A stretch of 12,420 nt of DNA from Candidatus Zambryskibacteria bacterium RIFOXYD2_FULL_43_10 (GCA_001825475.1 MHWZ01000007.1:8097-20516), one strand, 5' to 3'. Positions 1-5,326 are shown, counted from the first letter of the stretch. Program-made: numbers and translations. Notes: generated by a model from the letters alone, not told the origin.

Positions 1-602
1 TCTTCCTTGGCCTCTCTGCATCCGGCCACATCTTTGAAAGTAACCTTCTGACTTTTGTCATCAGGATGAGTCATCCGCGCCTTAGATTGGCCGAAGGTAA
101 AGGCTTGCATGCCGGCCCCCTTAACTTGCCGCGAGAGAAACCATAAAAAGAAAACTATAAAGGCGATAGGTAAAATGACAGGCGCGAGCGAGACGAACCA
201 ATACATGAATCCTTGGTCATTCTTAACTTCAATATTTACTTTGGAGAGCGCCTCCGGAGAAACATCATAATTTTTAAGCGTAGTGGTCAAGGCCGTACCG
301 GCTTCTTTCTTGGAAACTTTCTGGGCTTCGGAATTAATAAAAGTGACTTCAAGATTGTCACCAACGACGGTGATGGATGAAACTTTTCCAAGAGATATTT
401 CCTGCGCGAGAGTGGAGAGTGAAATCTCCTCGACAGATTTGGAAGCATCGGAGATGAAGGAATAGATGCTGACTAGAGAGAAGAAAATGACAAGAGCAAG
501 CAAGGCTTGTTTTAAAAGTGTTTGGCCGGGCGGGAGGGTACCGCCCCCTTTCGGCGGTTTGGTGATAATAATTTTCTTCGGTTTATTAGGAAATCCTTTC
601 AT
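1..602 (-). CDS. ftsH: FtsH ATP-dependent zinc metalloprotease, N-terminal part (gene cut by window edge)
   Basis: Reverse-strand reading gives an open frame of 200 residues from ATG at 602 that runs off the left edge without a stop. It starts MKGFPNKPKK, has a first membrane segment at about residues 33-50, an extracytoplasmic domain of about 85 residues, a second membrane segment at about 135-156, then QVKGAGMQAFTFGQSKAR and VTFKDVAGCREAKE, the hallmark entry into the FtsH AAA+ domain. FtsH is a membrane-anchored hexameric protease that degrades misfolded membrane proteins and some tagged or regulatory proteins. The ATPase Walker motifs and the HEXXH zinc site lie outside the window. An ATG at 610 meets a stop codon after two codons, so 602 is the only sensible start. 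A TATAAT lies exactly six bases upstream. The gene is divergent from smpB, with only 44 bases between the start codons. Confidence 0.95.
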   Translation of the reverse strand, partial: MKGFPNKPKKIIITKPPKGGGTLPPGQTLLKQALLALVIFFSLVSIYSFISDASKSVEEISLSTLAQEISLGKVSSITVVGDNLEVTFINSEAQKVSKKEAGTALTTTLKNYDVSPEALSKVNIEVKNDQGFMYWFVSLAPVILPIAFIVFFLWFLSRQVKGAGMQAFTFGQSKARMTHPDDKSQKVTFKDVAGCREAKE

Positions 603-608
603 TGCGCC

Positions 609-614
609 ATTATA
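609..614 (-). promoter_or_regulatory. -10 box of ftsH, predicted leaderless start
   Basis: Read on the minus strand, TATAAT is followed by six bases (GGCGCA) and then the ftsH ATG. With the usual -10 to +1 spacing, transcription would begin at the A of the start codon. There is no convincing -35 hexamer and no Shine-Dalgarno sequence. Confidence 0.6.
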
Positions 615-631
615 TATAAAAGTTGGAATTT

Positions 632-640
632 TGCTATTAT
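632..640 (+). promoter_or_regulatory. Extended -10 box of smpB, predicted leaderless start
   Basis: TGCTATTAT is an extended -10 (TGnTATTAT). Six bases (TTCCAT) separate it from the smpB ATG at 647, so the predicted +1 is the A of ATG. It lies about 20 bases from the opposing ftsH -10, so the two promoters are back to back and must share or compete for polymerase. Confidence 0.55.
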
Positions 641-646
641 TTCCAT

Positions 647-1105
647 ATGACAAGGTATGTCGACAATTCAAGAGCTCTATTTGACTATGAAGTGCTTGAA
701 CATTTCACGGCCGGGATTGAACTTCTGGGTACGGAAGTTAAATCCGTGCGAGAAGGCAAAATGAATTTAAGAGGAGCATTTGTTGCTGTCCGCGGCAGCT
801 TGCCCCGCTCTAGCGGTGGTGAAGCTTATTTAATAGGCGCGGAAATTCCCGCTTATCAGCCCAAAAACGCGCCCAAAGAATACGATGCTCTCCGATCAAG
901 AAAACTCCTCTTAACACAAAGTGAATTAGAAGAACTTAAAAATGCCGAAGGTACAAAAGGATTGACAATTATCCCTCTTTCGGTGTATAGTAAGGGTAGG
1001 TTTCTGAAGCTCGATATCGCCATTGCTCGCGGCAAGAAAAAATTTGATAAACGTCAAGCGATCAAAAAGCGAGATGTCGAAAGAGACCTAAAACGTTCGT
1101 TGTGA
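647..1105 (+). CDS. smpB: SsrA-binding protein SmpB
   Basis: The 152-residue product binds tmRNA and delivers it to stalled ribosomes for trans-translation. Recognisable family signatures are RALFDYEVLEHFTAGIELLG at the N-terminus (residues 9-28), EVKSVREGKMNLRGAF (30-45), the RSRKLLLTQSELEEL segment, and the basic C-terminal tail with GKKKFDKRQAIKKRD, which inserts in the mRNA channel. The start is taken as ATG 647. A TTG eight codons upstream (623) is in frame, but it lies upstream of the -10 box, and the family begins near MTRYVDNSRA. Between R49 and GEAY (58-61) there are about seven extra residues, SLPRSSG, relative to E. coli SmpB, encoded around a perfect hairpin (805-816). ssrA begins 9 bases after the stop, so the protein and its RNA partner are probably co-transcribed. 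Confidence 0.96.
   Translation: MTRYVDNSRALFDYEVLEHFTAGIELLGTEVKSVREGKMNLRGAFVAVRGSLPRSSGGEAYLIGAEIPAYQPKNAPKEYDALRSRKLLLTQSELEELKNAEGTKGLTIIPLSVYSKGRFLKLDIAIARGKKKFDKRQAIKKRDVERDLKRSL
805..816 (+). repeat. Small palindrome inside smpB (in-frame insertion)
   Basis: CCGCT-CT-AGCGG is a 5-bp perfect inverted repeat inside the codons for the extra SLPRSSG loop of SmpB (codons 51-57, 797-817). It keeps the reading frame. It resembles small mobile palindromic elements that insert in frame into surface loops, but no second copy is in this window. Confidence 0.4.
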
Positions 1106-1114
1106 TATTAATAC

Positions 1115-1522
1115 GGGGGTGTCAGTTTTGACACGAGACATGCGTTGTTCGTGGCAAGCAGAGTTAGGGTCAACTCTTTAAACTACCCTGAAACTTAAGT
1201 GCAGACTCTATTGTCGCACGAGCCAAGTCAATTGTTTCTCCGTATTTTGCGAGAAACGACTTCGCTTTCGCTTACGTTCGAGTTTAATACTCGATCTCTG
1301 TGAACATCTTGAAACTTGCTATCCAGCACGGGTCTCGTAGATGCATTATCTGCTGGGTTGTAGTTCCAATACTGCTCATATCGGAATCAAACAAAGAGCT
1401 ATAACTTCCTGACGTTTCGTCTAATTTTTAGTCCGGAAGTCGAGAATCCAAGTTAGTCTAAGCTTGCTAGATTCGTTCCACTCATCCTCATGGACAGGAG
1501 TTCAATCTCCTCACCTCCACCA
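1115..1522 (+). ncRNA. ssrA: Transfer-messenger RNA (tmRNA)
   Basis: The 408-base gene rescues stalled ribosomes together with SmpB. The 5' end GGGGGTG (1115-1121) pairs with CACCTCC (1512-1518), with one G-U pair, to form the tRNA-like acceptor stem, followed by A and an encoded CCA (1520-1522). The D-like region reads TTTTGACACGAGACATGCG. Pseudoknot 1 is clear: GAGTT (1161-1165) pairs with AACTC (1172-1176), and AGGGT (1166-1170) pairs with ACCCT (1185-1189). The tag frame ends at TAA 1285-1287 in the loop of a TCGAGT/ACTCGA hairpin, the usual helix-5 arrangement. The T-arm reads AGGAG-TTCAAT-CTCCT, which leaves a six-base loop instead of seven. The gene is single-piece, not permuted, and lies directly behind smpB. 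Confidence 0.95.
1201..1287 (+). other. Proteolysis-tag reading frame of the tmRNA
   Basis: The frame ends in ...ARNDFAFAYVRV then TAA (1285-1287). Three in-phase Ala codons could be the resume codon. GCA 1201 lies 11 bases after pseudoknot 1, as in E. coli, with UAAGU before it (28 codons). GCA 1216 is preceded by UUGUC (23 codons). GCG 1249 gives 12 codons. GCA 1201 fits best because it keeps U and A at -5 and -4. The tail YVRV differs from the usual small hydrophobic ends such as LAA. Confidence 0.6.
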
Positions 1523-1576
1523 CTTCGCTTCCGTCGCAAAGCTCCTCAAGCTTCGCGGTGCTAGCACCACAAAATT

Positions 1577-1603
1577 CCATTGGCCAATAGTCAGTGGTTT
1601 TTT
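1577..1603 (+). terminator. Intrinsic terminator of ssrA
   Basis: CCATTG (1577-1582) pairs with CAGTGG (1592-1597), with one G-U pair, around a nine-base loop, and is followed directly by six T (1598-1603). It lies 55 bases after the tmRNA CCA end. Confidence 0.65.
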
Positions 1604-1612
1604 GTTTGGGTG

Positions 1613-1633
1613 TAGCAAGAACTGTTCTTGCTA
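1613..1633. repeat. Perfect 10-bp inverted repeat
   Basis: TAGCAAGAAC (1613-1622), one T, then GTTCTTGCTA (1624-1633). It lies between the ssrA terminator and the convergent DUF6624-like gene. There is no T-tract on either side, so it is not a typical intrinsic terminator. It may be an RNA end structure or a protein-binding site. Function unknown. Confidence 0.55.
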
Positions 1634-1668
1634 GTTCTACAGGATTTACTTTCGCACTGGTTTATTCT

Positions 1669-2187
1669 TCATTTCTTTATATCTTTCCTGTCAAGAAACA
1701 TCTCTAGCTGTTTAACTCTTTCAGGAACTCCTTTCTGTTTTCTCAAGTCATCTGTTGCACCCGACTCTTCATCTAAACTCATCGGGGATTGTTCCCATCC
1801 GCCAAACTCATTCTTTCTAAACTGGGTTCCCCACTTCTGCTTCTCTCCTCTTGTCAATAGATATCTGTCTTCAGATGCAGCGGACAACCATTTGCATTTT
1901 TCGCTACCCTTCTCTACACCAAGATTTGATAATTCAAGGGCTATTGCGTAATCTTCAATGTTTGAACTGTGCTGGAATAGCATAGCAAGGTGGAAAAAAT
2001 CGTCTGAGATAAATTCTAAATTTCCAGCTTTAAATAGCGCACAAATTTCGTGAGCCCTATGAATGCGTTCCTCGTCATTAACACGCATGCTTTCTAGATT
2101 TATTTCACCATATTTGCCAGCTCTATCTTGCTGGTCAGCTTCATACAAACCCTTTAATTCCGCAGAAATTTCTTCTGAAGTTTTCAC
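1669..2187 (-). CDS. DUF6624-like protein of unknown function
   Basis: The 172-residue soluble protein starts at GTG 2187. It has the layout of the DUF6624 family as I remember it: an N-terminal helix with LKGLYEADQQDRAG (residues 12-25), a central DDFFHLAMLFQHSSNIEDY segment (about 61-79), a following helix, EDRYLLTRGEKQKWGTQF (about 106-123) with the family-typical GTQ, and a hydrophilic C-terminal helix. No catalytic motif, signal peptide or membrane segment is seen. The reaction is unknown. It stands alone, facing the ssrA terminator. On the minus strand TATTAT plus six bases precedes the GTG, so the start is supported by promoter position rather than by a ribosome-binding site. The family call is from memory and should be confirmed. 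Confidence 0.7.
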   Translation of the reverse strand: MKTSEEISAELKGLYEADQQDRAGKYGEINLESMRVNDEERIHRAHEICALFKAGNLEFISDDFFHLAMLFQHSSNIEDYAIALELSNLGVEKGSEKCKWLSAASEDRYLLTRGEKQKWGTQFRKNEFGGWEQSPMSLDEESGATDDLRKQKGVPERVKQLEMFLDRKDIKK

Positions 2188-2193
2188 AGTCCT

Positions 2194-2199
2194 ATAATA
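2194..2199 (-). promoter_or_regulatory. -10 box of the DUF6624-like gene, predicted leaderless start
   Basis: On the minus strand TATTAT is followed by AGGACT (six bases) and GTG at 2187. This has the same spacing as the ftsH, smpB, 4117 and 6879 starts. The AGGA in the spacer is too close to the GTG to act as a normal Shine-Dalgarno sequence. Confidence 0.55.
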
Positions 2200-2399
2200 C
2201 TATTAATCTTCTAAAATAGCCTCGGGCGCTTCCCTACTTCACTAAAGCTACGCGGGGCACAGCAAAAACCCAAGAATATAGTTGGTTCCCATTTTTGCTT
2301 ACTAAATTCACAGGACTCTTGTGCGGGATCTGGGTTGTTGATACAATGCTTTTTACTGCGTGGCGGGCTGTCCACAGATTAGATACCTGTAGGGCAAAG

Positions 2400-2419
2400 G
2401 CATGTGTGCGCACACATGC
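2400..2419. repeat. 20-base perfect palindrome
   Basis: GCATGTGTGC followed by its exact reverse complement GCACACATGC. It lies in the middle of the long non-coding element. It could be an RNA hairpin or a dimeric protein site. Confidence 0.6.
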
Positions 2420-2652
2420 AGGAGTGTCGCCAGAAGATGGCTGATTAAGTTCGGCGGCTGATGTCAGTAACTGATTAACTTCAGAACATCTAGCTAATAT
2501 CTTTGCTGGCTGTTTACACACTCAAGAAAGCTTACGCAGTCTGGGAGGAAGGGGCCGTGCCTTAGTGATGAATTGCGTCAAGAGACGATTCTGAGCTGAA
2601 GATTTGACTTTAGCTCCAATTCTGAATAGGCATCGCCCCGCCTGAAATCCAC

Positions 2653-2691
2653 GAGGGGGCTCGCCTTTGGAGTCCCCTCTTTTTCTTTTTT
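2653..2691 (+). terminator. Strong intrinsic terminator of the long element
   Basis: GAGGGGGCTC (2653-2662) pairs with GAGTCCCCTC (2670-2679), ten pairs with one G-U, loop GCCTTTG, followed by TTTTTCTTTTTT. No plus-strand protein gene lies upstream, so this is the best evidence that a non-coding RNA is made from this stretch. Confidence 0.75.
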
Positions 2692-2718
2692 ACTACATAG
2701 CCCCCGCCTATGTAAAAA
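2685..2718. repeat. 34-base direct repeat, copy 1 (contains a hairpin)
   Basis: Identical base for base to 4051-4084. It consists of a T-tract, then TACATAG (2694-2700) and its reverse complement CTATGTA (2708-2714) around CCCCCGC, then an A-tract. Together with copy 2 it brackets the toxin-antitoxin genes. Confidence 0.85.
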
Positions 2719-2940
2719 CAGGGTATCACTCTCTGCCATGTTGAAATAAACCCCTTGGTTCCTCGAAACTTGTTGAATATATGCATGTTCTTTAGTGACC
2801 TAGAGAGTGTAATATATATCTGAGCTTAGACATACCAATCTCACATTTTTAATATAGAACCTGGCCAGCAAAGAGTAGATGTCATTGAGCCAAGTAGATT
2901 CGCTAAGATTTACGGAAAGAAAGTAGATTATTTTTTATAA

Positions 2941-3330
2941 TTAATCTTGGTCATCTATCCACTCAGTCCATAAAGAATCTTCTATCCTTTCTAAGATAAG
3001 TTCTGAGAGAGAATGCTGTTTGTCATATCTTTTATCTTTATGTCCTCCCACATATATAACACGACATTTGTCGCTTTCAACAATATAAACAACCCTACCT
3101 CCATTTCTACCGCCACAATTTTCTTTTGGAAGAGCTACGTAAGCATGCTTAATCTTTCCACCCCACTTCTCACCTAAGTGTTTTATTGGAGATTCTCCAG
3201 GAAGATTACTATCAATCTTCAACAATTTATAAACTCTCGGGAGTTCCTCGTCTAGACCATTATGCCATTTTTTCTTCTTGCATAATTCTAAGTCTTTAGT
3301 AATTAGATTATGTAGAAGAATTCTCCTCAT
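2941..3330 (-). CDS. Putative toxin, RelE/ParE-like mRNA interferase fold, partner of the Panacea antitoxin
   Basis: The 129-residue basic protein has an N-terminal helical half rich in Lys (residues 10-45). Its C-terminal half has the strand pattern of RelE-type toxins: KHAYVALPKENC (61-72), GGRVVYIVESDKCRVIYVGG (77-96), then HKDKRYDK. This corresponds to the R-V-Y-x-I ... V-I-Y-V-x-x-H-x-x-K core of that superfamily. The likely role is ribosome-dependent mRNA cleavage, but the catalytic residues cannot be fixed by eye. The ATG at 3330 lies inside the antitoxin gene (23-base overlap) and has a good Shine-Dalgarno, GAGGTGA, about six bases upstream, one of the clearest in the window. The layout of antitoxin first, toxin second and overlapped fits translational coupling. 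About 220 bases of AT-rich DNA without a gene follow (2719-2940). Confidence 0.6.
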   Translation of the reverse strand: MRRILLHNLITKDLELCKKKKWHNGLDEELPRVYKLLKIDSNLPGESPIKHLGEKWGGKIKHAYVALPKENCGGRNGGRVVYIVESDKCRVIYVGGHKDKRYDKQHSLSELILERIEDSLWTEWIDDQD

Positions 3331-3817
3331 CGAGCGTCACCTCATCAAAACTATTACGATAAAAAGCTAGGTGATAAGGTATTTCCTCTCCTTCTTTTAC
3401 CATCTTGTAAGGTGGTTCTGCCTTCGCCAAACTTTCAACCTCTCCAGCTAATTGATGCTTAAACTTATCAGTCAGGTCAAATATTATCTTCTTCTCTTCC
3501 TCGTCAAAAACTGAATAATCTGGCTCTTGTAAAGAAATGATGCTTTGCGGACGCTTATCTTCGTTTGGTGGTCCAATTTTTATTTTTCCAGATGATTCAA
3601 GATTATTAAGATATTTATAATAGATCTTTGCAACTGGCATAGGGCCATATTGCCTCTTTTCATACTTGAGACCCGTTATAGGATGATTCAGCATTTCATA
3701 ACTTGTAAAGTCTACAAAATATAGAAGTTTAGCTAACTTCTTTTTCCCCAAATGAAGCATCCCTACATTACCGAAATGTAGAACGAGATTTTCTATTTTT
3801 GCCTTATCTTCCCTCAT
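3308..3817 (-). CDS. Panacea-domain (DUF4065, SocA-like) antitoxin
   Basis: This is a 169-residue protein. Residues 27-62 carry the Panacea signature: KLAKLLYFVDFTSYEMLNH, then PITGLKYEKRQYGPMP. This matches the family pattern K-L-L-Y-F-x-D ... G-x-x-Y-x-x-x-x-Y-G-P-x-P. A helical middle and an acidic C-terminus (EVTLDEENSS) follow. Panacea domains act as versatile antitoxins that bind and neutralise unrelated toxins, or as adaptors such as SocA. Its overlap with a small basic gene downstream supports a toxin-antitoxin role. The module is richer in A and T than the flanking ribosomal genes and sits between duplicated repeats, which suggests it was acquired. There is no Shine-Dalgarno; a TATACT box upstream predicts a leader of roughly 10 bases. 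Confidence 0.8.
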   Translation of the reverse strand: MREDKAKIENLVLHFGNVGMLHLGKKKLAKLLYFVDFTSYEMLNHPITGLKYEKRQYGPMPVAKIYYKYLNNLESSGKIKIGPPNEDKRPQSIISLQEPDYSVFDEEEKKIIFDLTDKFKHQLAGEVESLAKAEPPYKMVKEGEEIPYHLAFYRNSFDEVTLDEENSST

Positions 3818-3834
3818 AGGTTATTGTCACTTTA

Positions 3835-3840
3835 AGTATA
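3835..3840 (-). promoter_or_regulatory. -10 box of the toxin-antitoxin operon
   Basis: On the minus strand TATACT lies 17 bases before the antitoxin ATG, giving a predicted leader of about 10 bases, unlike the other first genes here. The sequence upstream (3841-3868) is nearly pure A/T. An autorepression operator is plausible but no clear inverted repeat is seen. Confidence 0.4.
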
Positions 3841-4036
3841 ACATTTATATAATAATTATTATAATTACTGTTTATAACTCTATTCCCTCATTGTGATACC
3901 CGTTACCCACCAAAAACCACTAAATCCTTAGATTTCCGTATATTTCCACCTTCTAAAATCGCCTCAGAAGCCTCGAAAACCCAAGAATGTAGTTGGATTC
4001 CAATTTTCGCTCACTAAGTCCACTCGCAAAAACATT

Positions 4037-4057
4037 AGCCCCAACAGGGGCTTTTTT
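4037..4057 (+). terminator. Intrinsic terminator of the short element
   Basis: AGCCCC (4037-4042), loop AACA, GGGGCT (4047-4052), then a run of T to 4057. It insulates the downstream oxidoreductase gene from plus-strand read-through. Confidence 0.8.
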
Positions 4058-4084
4058 ACTACATAGCCCCCGCCTATGTAAAAA
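4051..4084. repeat. 34-base direct repeat, copy 2 (contains a hairpin)
   Basis: Identical to 2685-2718, in the same orientation, 1366 bases further on. The TACATAG/CTATGTA hairpin is at 4060-4080. Confidence 0.85.
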
Positions 4085-4104
4085 TAAAAATCGAAGATAA
4101 AAGC

Positions 4105-4110
4105 TATAAT
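4105..4110 (+). promoter_or_regulatory. -10 box of the oxidoreductase gene, predicted leaderless start
   Basis: TATAAT, six bases (AACTAT), ATG at 4117. No -35 match or Shine-Dalgarno is visible. Confidence 0.6.
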
Positions 4111-4116
4111 AACTAT

Positions 4117-4809
4117 ATGGAAGAAAACAAAACAATTTCTACAATAAAGCTCATATCCTCGAGACCGGAAGCGGGCAATGTCATGACATTCGTTTTTGAA
4201 ACCGGAGAACTCTCATGGGTTGCGGGACAATATCAGAAATACATTTTACCGCAAGCGGGTACCACTAAAACCGAGACGGAGCACTGGTTTACTATTGCCT
4301 CCGCGCCAACTGAAGGTATGATATATCTGTCAACTCGCATTTCTCCCAGCGCATTTAAGCAAACGCTTAAGACGCTTACGCCCGGTGAAACAATTCAAAG
4401 ACGGAGTTTAAAAGGTAATTTTACCTGGGAAGAAGAATCCAGTAGACCAGTCGTACTGATAGCGGGAGGTATTGGCATAACACCGTTTCGCAGTATTTTG
4501 TTTGAGCGTCAGGTCGCTAACAAAAAGCTCAACGCCACGCTCCTTTACTTCAATCGTACCGACGAAATACCTTTTCTGGAAGAATTTAAAACGCTAGCGA
4601 AGAAGCATACTGAATTTACTCTTGTGCCTATTGTAGGTGAAAGTATTAATGTGCAGAATATTCTATCTCATGTGCCGCAGACGACCGACCAAATCTTTTA
4701 TCTCTCTGGTCCCGAGCCGATGGTCGAAAGAGTGGGAGAAGAACTCAAACGATCAGGAATAACTCTCAAACAAGACTGGTTCTCCGGCTACAACGAAAAC
4801 GATTATTAG
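4117..4809 (+). CDS. Ferredoxin-NADP reductase superfamily flavin oxidoreductase
   Basis: The 230-residue soluble protein has the two-domain FNR layout. The N-terminal beta-barrel contains AGQYQKYIL (37-45) and EHWFTIASAP (55-64), the flavin-binding R-x-Y-S-like motif with His-Trp-Phe-Thr in place of the usual Arg-x-Tyr-Ser. The NAD(P) domain begins VVLIAGGIGITPFRSIL (112-128), contains YLSGPEPMVERV (about 195-206) and ends in DWFSGY. It is predicted to move electrons between NAD(P)H and a flavin-linked acceptor. There is no 2Fe-2S cysteine cluster, so any iron-sulfur partner must be a separate protein. The acceptor cannot be told from sequence. It is a single-gene unit between the repeat island and a convergent membrane protein gene. 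Confidence 0.85.
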   Translation: MEENKTISTIKLISSRPEAGNVMTFVFETGELSWVAGQYQKYILPQAGTTKTETEHWFTIASAPTEGMIYLSTRISPSAFKQTLKTLTPGETIQRRSLKGNFTWEEESSRPVVLIAGGIGITPFRSILFERQVANKKLNATLLYFNRTDEIPFLEEFKTLAKKHTEFTLVPIVGESINVQNILSHVPQTTDQIFYLSGPEPMVERVGEELKRSGITLKQDWFSGYNENDY

Positions 4810-4823
4810 TTAAAGATTGCGAA

Positions 4824-5279
4824 CTACCTCCTCTCCACCTTTCGAATTAACTCCAGAAGCAATTCGTTTTGGTTTTCAAGGTGAGCAATAATCACCTCAA
4901 TCTCATGTTCCGCTTTTTTGTTAATTTCAAAATCAGCTTCGGCGCGCCATTCGGCAAACTTGCCCTCCAAGTTCTGTCCTACCATAATTAGCGGCAAAAG
5001 CACCAGTTGAATGATATTGGAGGTAAAGAGCCAAATGACAAAGGCCGGCGCCGGATCAAATCGCCACTCGAGCGGCCCGTAGAGATTCCAAAGGAGCCAG
5101 CCCAACGTCCAGATAGTCAGAATGAAAAAGAAACCGACGGTACCAACGCTTTTAGTAATCTTGACCGCAAAACGTTCCAGTGGAGAAAAAGCGCTTCTGG
5201 CCTCCTTGTGAGGATGTGTAATGGGTTTTCTGTATGCTCTCAACTCAGCCAAAGTCGGCGGGTTATGTTTGTATTCCAT
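4824..5279 (-). CDS. DUF1003-like small membrane protein
   Basis: The 151-residue product from ATG 5279 starts MEYKHNPPTLAELRAYRKP. It has a membrane segment (VGTVGFFFILTIWTLGWLLWN), a short loop, a second segment (AFVIWLFTSNIIQLVLLPLIM), then the DUF1003-type signature MVGQNLEGKFAEWRAEADFEI and a coiled-coil-like tail ending in LLLELIRKVERR. Function of the family is unknown. An in-frame ATG at 5321 would add 14 hydrophobic residues, but it would lie only five bases from the divergent infC start and leave no room for a promoter, so 5279 is preferred. A TAAACT box eight bases before 5279 would give an almost leaderless mRNA. Confidence 0.8.
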   Translation of the reverse strand: MEYKHNPPTLAELRAYRKPITHPHKEARSAFSPLERFAVKITKSVGTVGFFFILTIWTLGWLLWNLYGPLEWRFDPAPAFVIWLFTSNIIQLVLLPLIMVGQNLEGKFAEWRAEADFEINKKAEHEIEVIIAHLENQNELLLELIRKVERR

Positions 5280-5326
5280 CAGATAATAGTTTACAATAAC
5301 ACTAATAATAAGCCATACCATAAACG

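Larger units (their letters stand above)
2208..2718 (+). other. Non-coding element, long copy, possibly a transcribed RNA ending in a terminator
   Basis: About 500 bases without a credible gene. It opens with CTTCTAAAATAGCCTC, then a block at about 2265-2312 that recurs at 3976-4023, then many short inverted repeats: the 20-base palindrome at 2400-2419, GCCA-GAAGA-TGGC (about 2430-2442), and GAGCTGAAG pairing with CTTTAGCTC (about 2593-2616, one G-U). It finishes with a strong plus-strand terminator and a 34-base repeat. It matches none of the RNase P, SRP, 6S or tRNA signatures I looked for. A minus-strand frame of 95 codons (2234-2521) exists, but the equivalent stretch in the second copy carries a one-base indel that destroys it, which argues for RNA or DNA function rather than protein. 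Confidence 0.5.
3950..4084 (+). other. Non-coding element, short copy
   Basis: This is a shortened relative of the 2208-2718 element. It begins CTTCTAAAATCGCCTC, carries the homologous block at 3976-4023 (AAAACCCAAGAATGTAGTTGG; the other copy has ATA for ATG), and jumps almost directly to a terminator and the identical 34-base repeat. About 350 bases of the long copy have no counterpart. It lies just upstream of the promoter of the oxidoreductase gene, and it contains no credible reading frame. Confidence 0.6.

Noticed and set aside
623..646. TTG 623 as smpB start
   Set aside because: It would add eight residues not seen in the family and lies upstream of the -10 box that predicts +1 at 647.
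466..684. Plus-strand frame of 72 codons over the ftsH start
   Set aside because: It is antisense to clear FtsH coding sequence and overlaps the two promoters.
1628..1951. Plus-strand frame of 107 codons
   Set aside because: Antisense shadow of the DUF6624-like gene, with no family features.
2234..2521. A 95-codon minus-strand reading frame
   Set aside because: No family motif, biased composition, and the homologous stretch at 3976-4023 has a one-base indel that breaks the frame. It lies in a region with a strong terminator on the other strand.
2300..2690. RNase P RNA, SRP RNA or group I/II intron in the long non-coding element
   Set aside because: I looked for the P4 signature GAGGAAAGTCC, the SRP GGAAGCAG-type loop and intron domain V and found none. 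A chance GATTAGATACC resembling 16S rRNA at about 2378 has no rRNA around it.
2685..4084. CRISPR array suggested by repeated units
   Set aside because: Only two copies of the repeat, 1366 bases apart, with genes between them and no cas genes.
3953..4135. A 60-codon minus-strand reading frame over the short element and the oxidoreductase start
   Set aside because: It overlaps a real gene start, a terminator and a repeat; its composition is hydrophobic and basic without motif.
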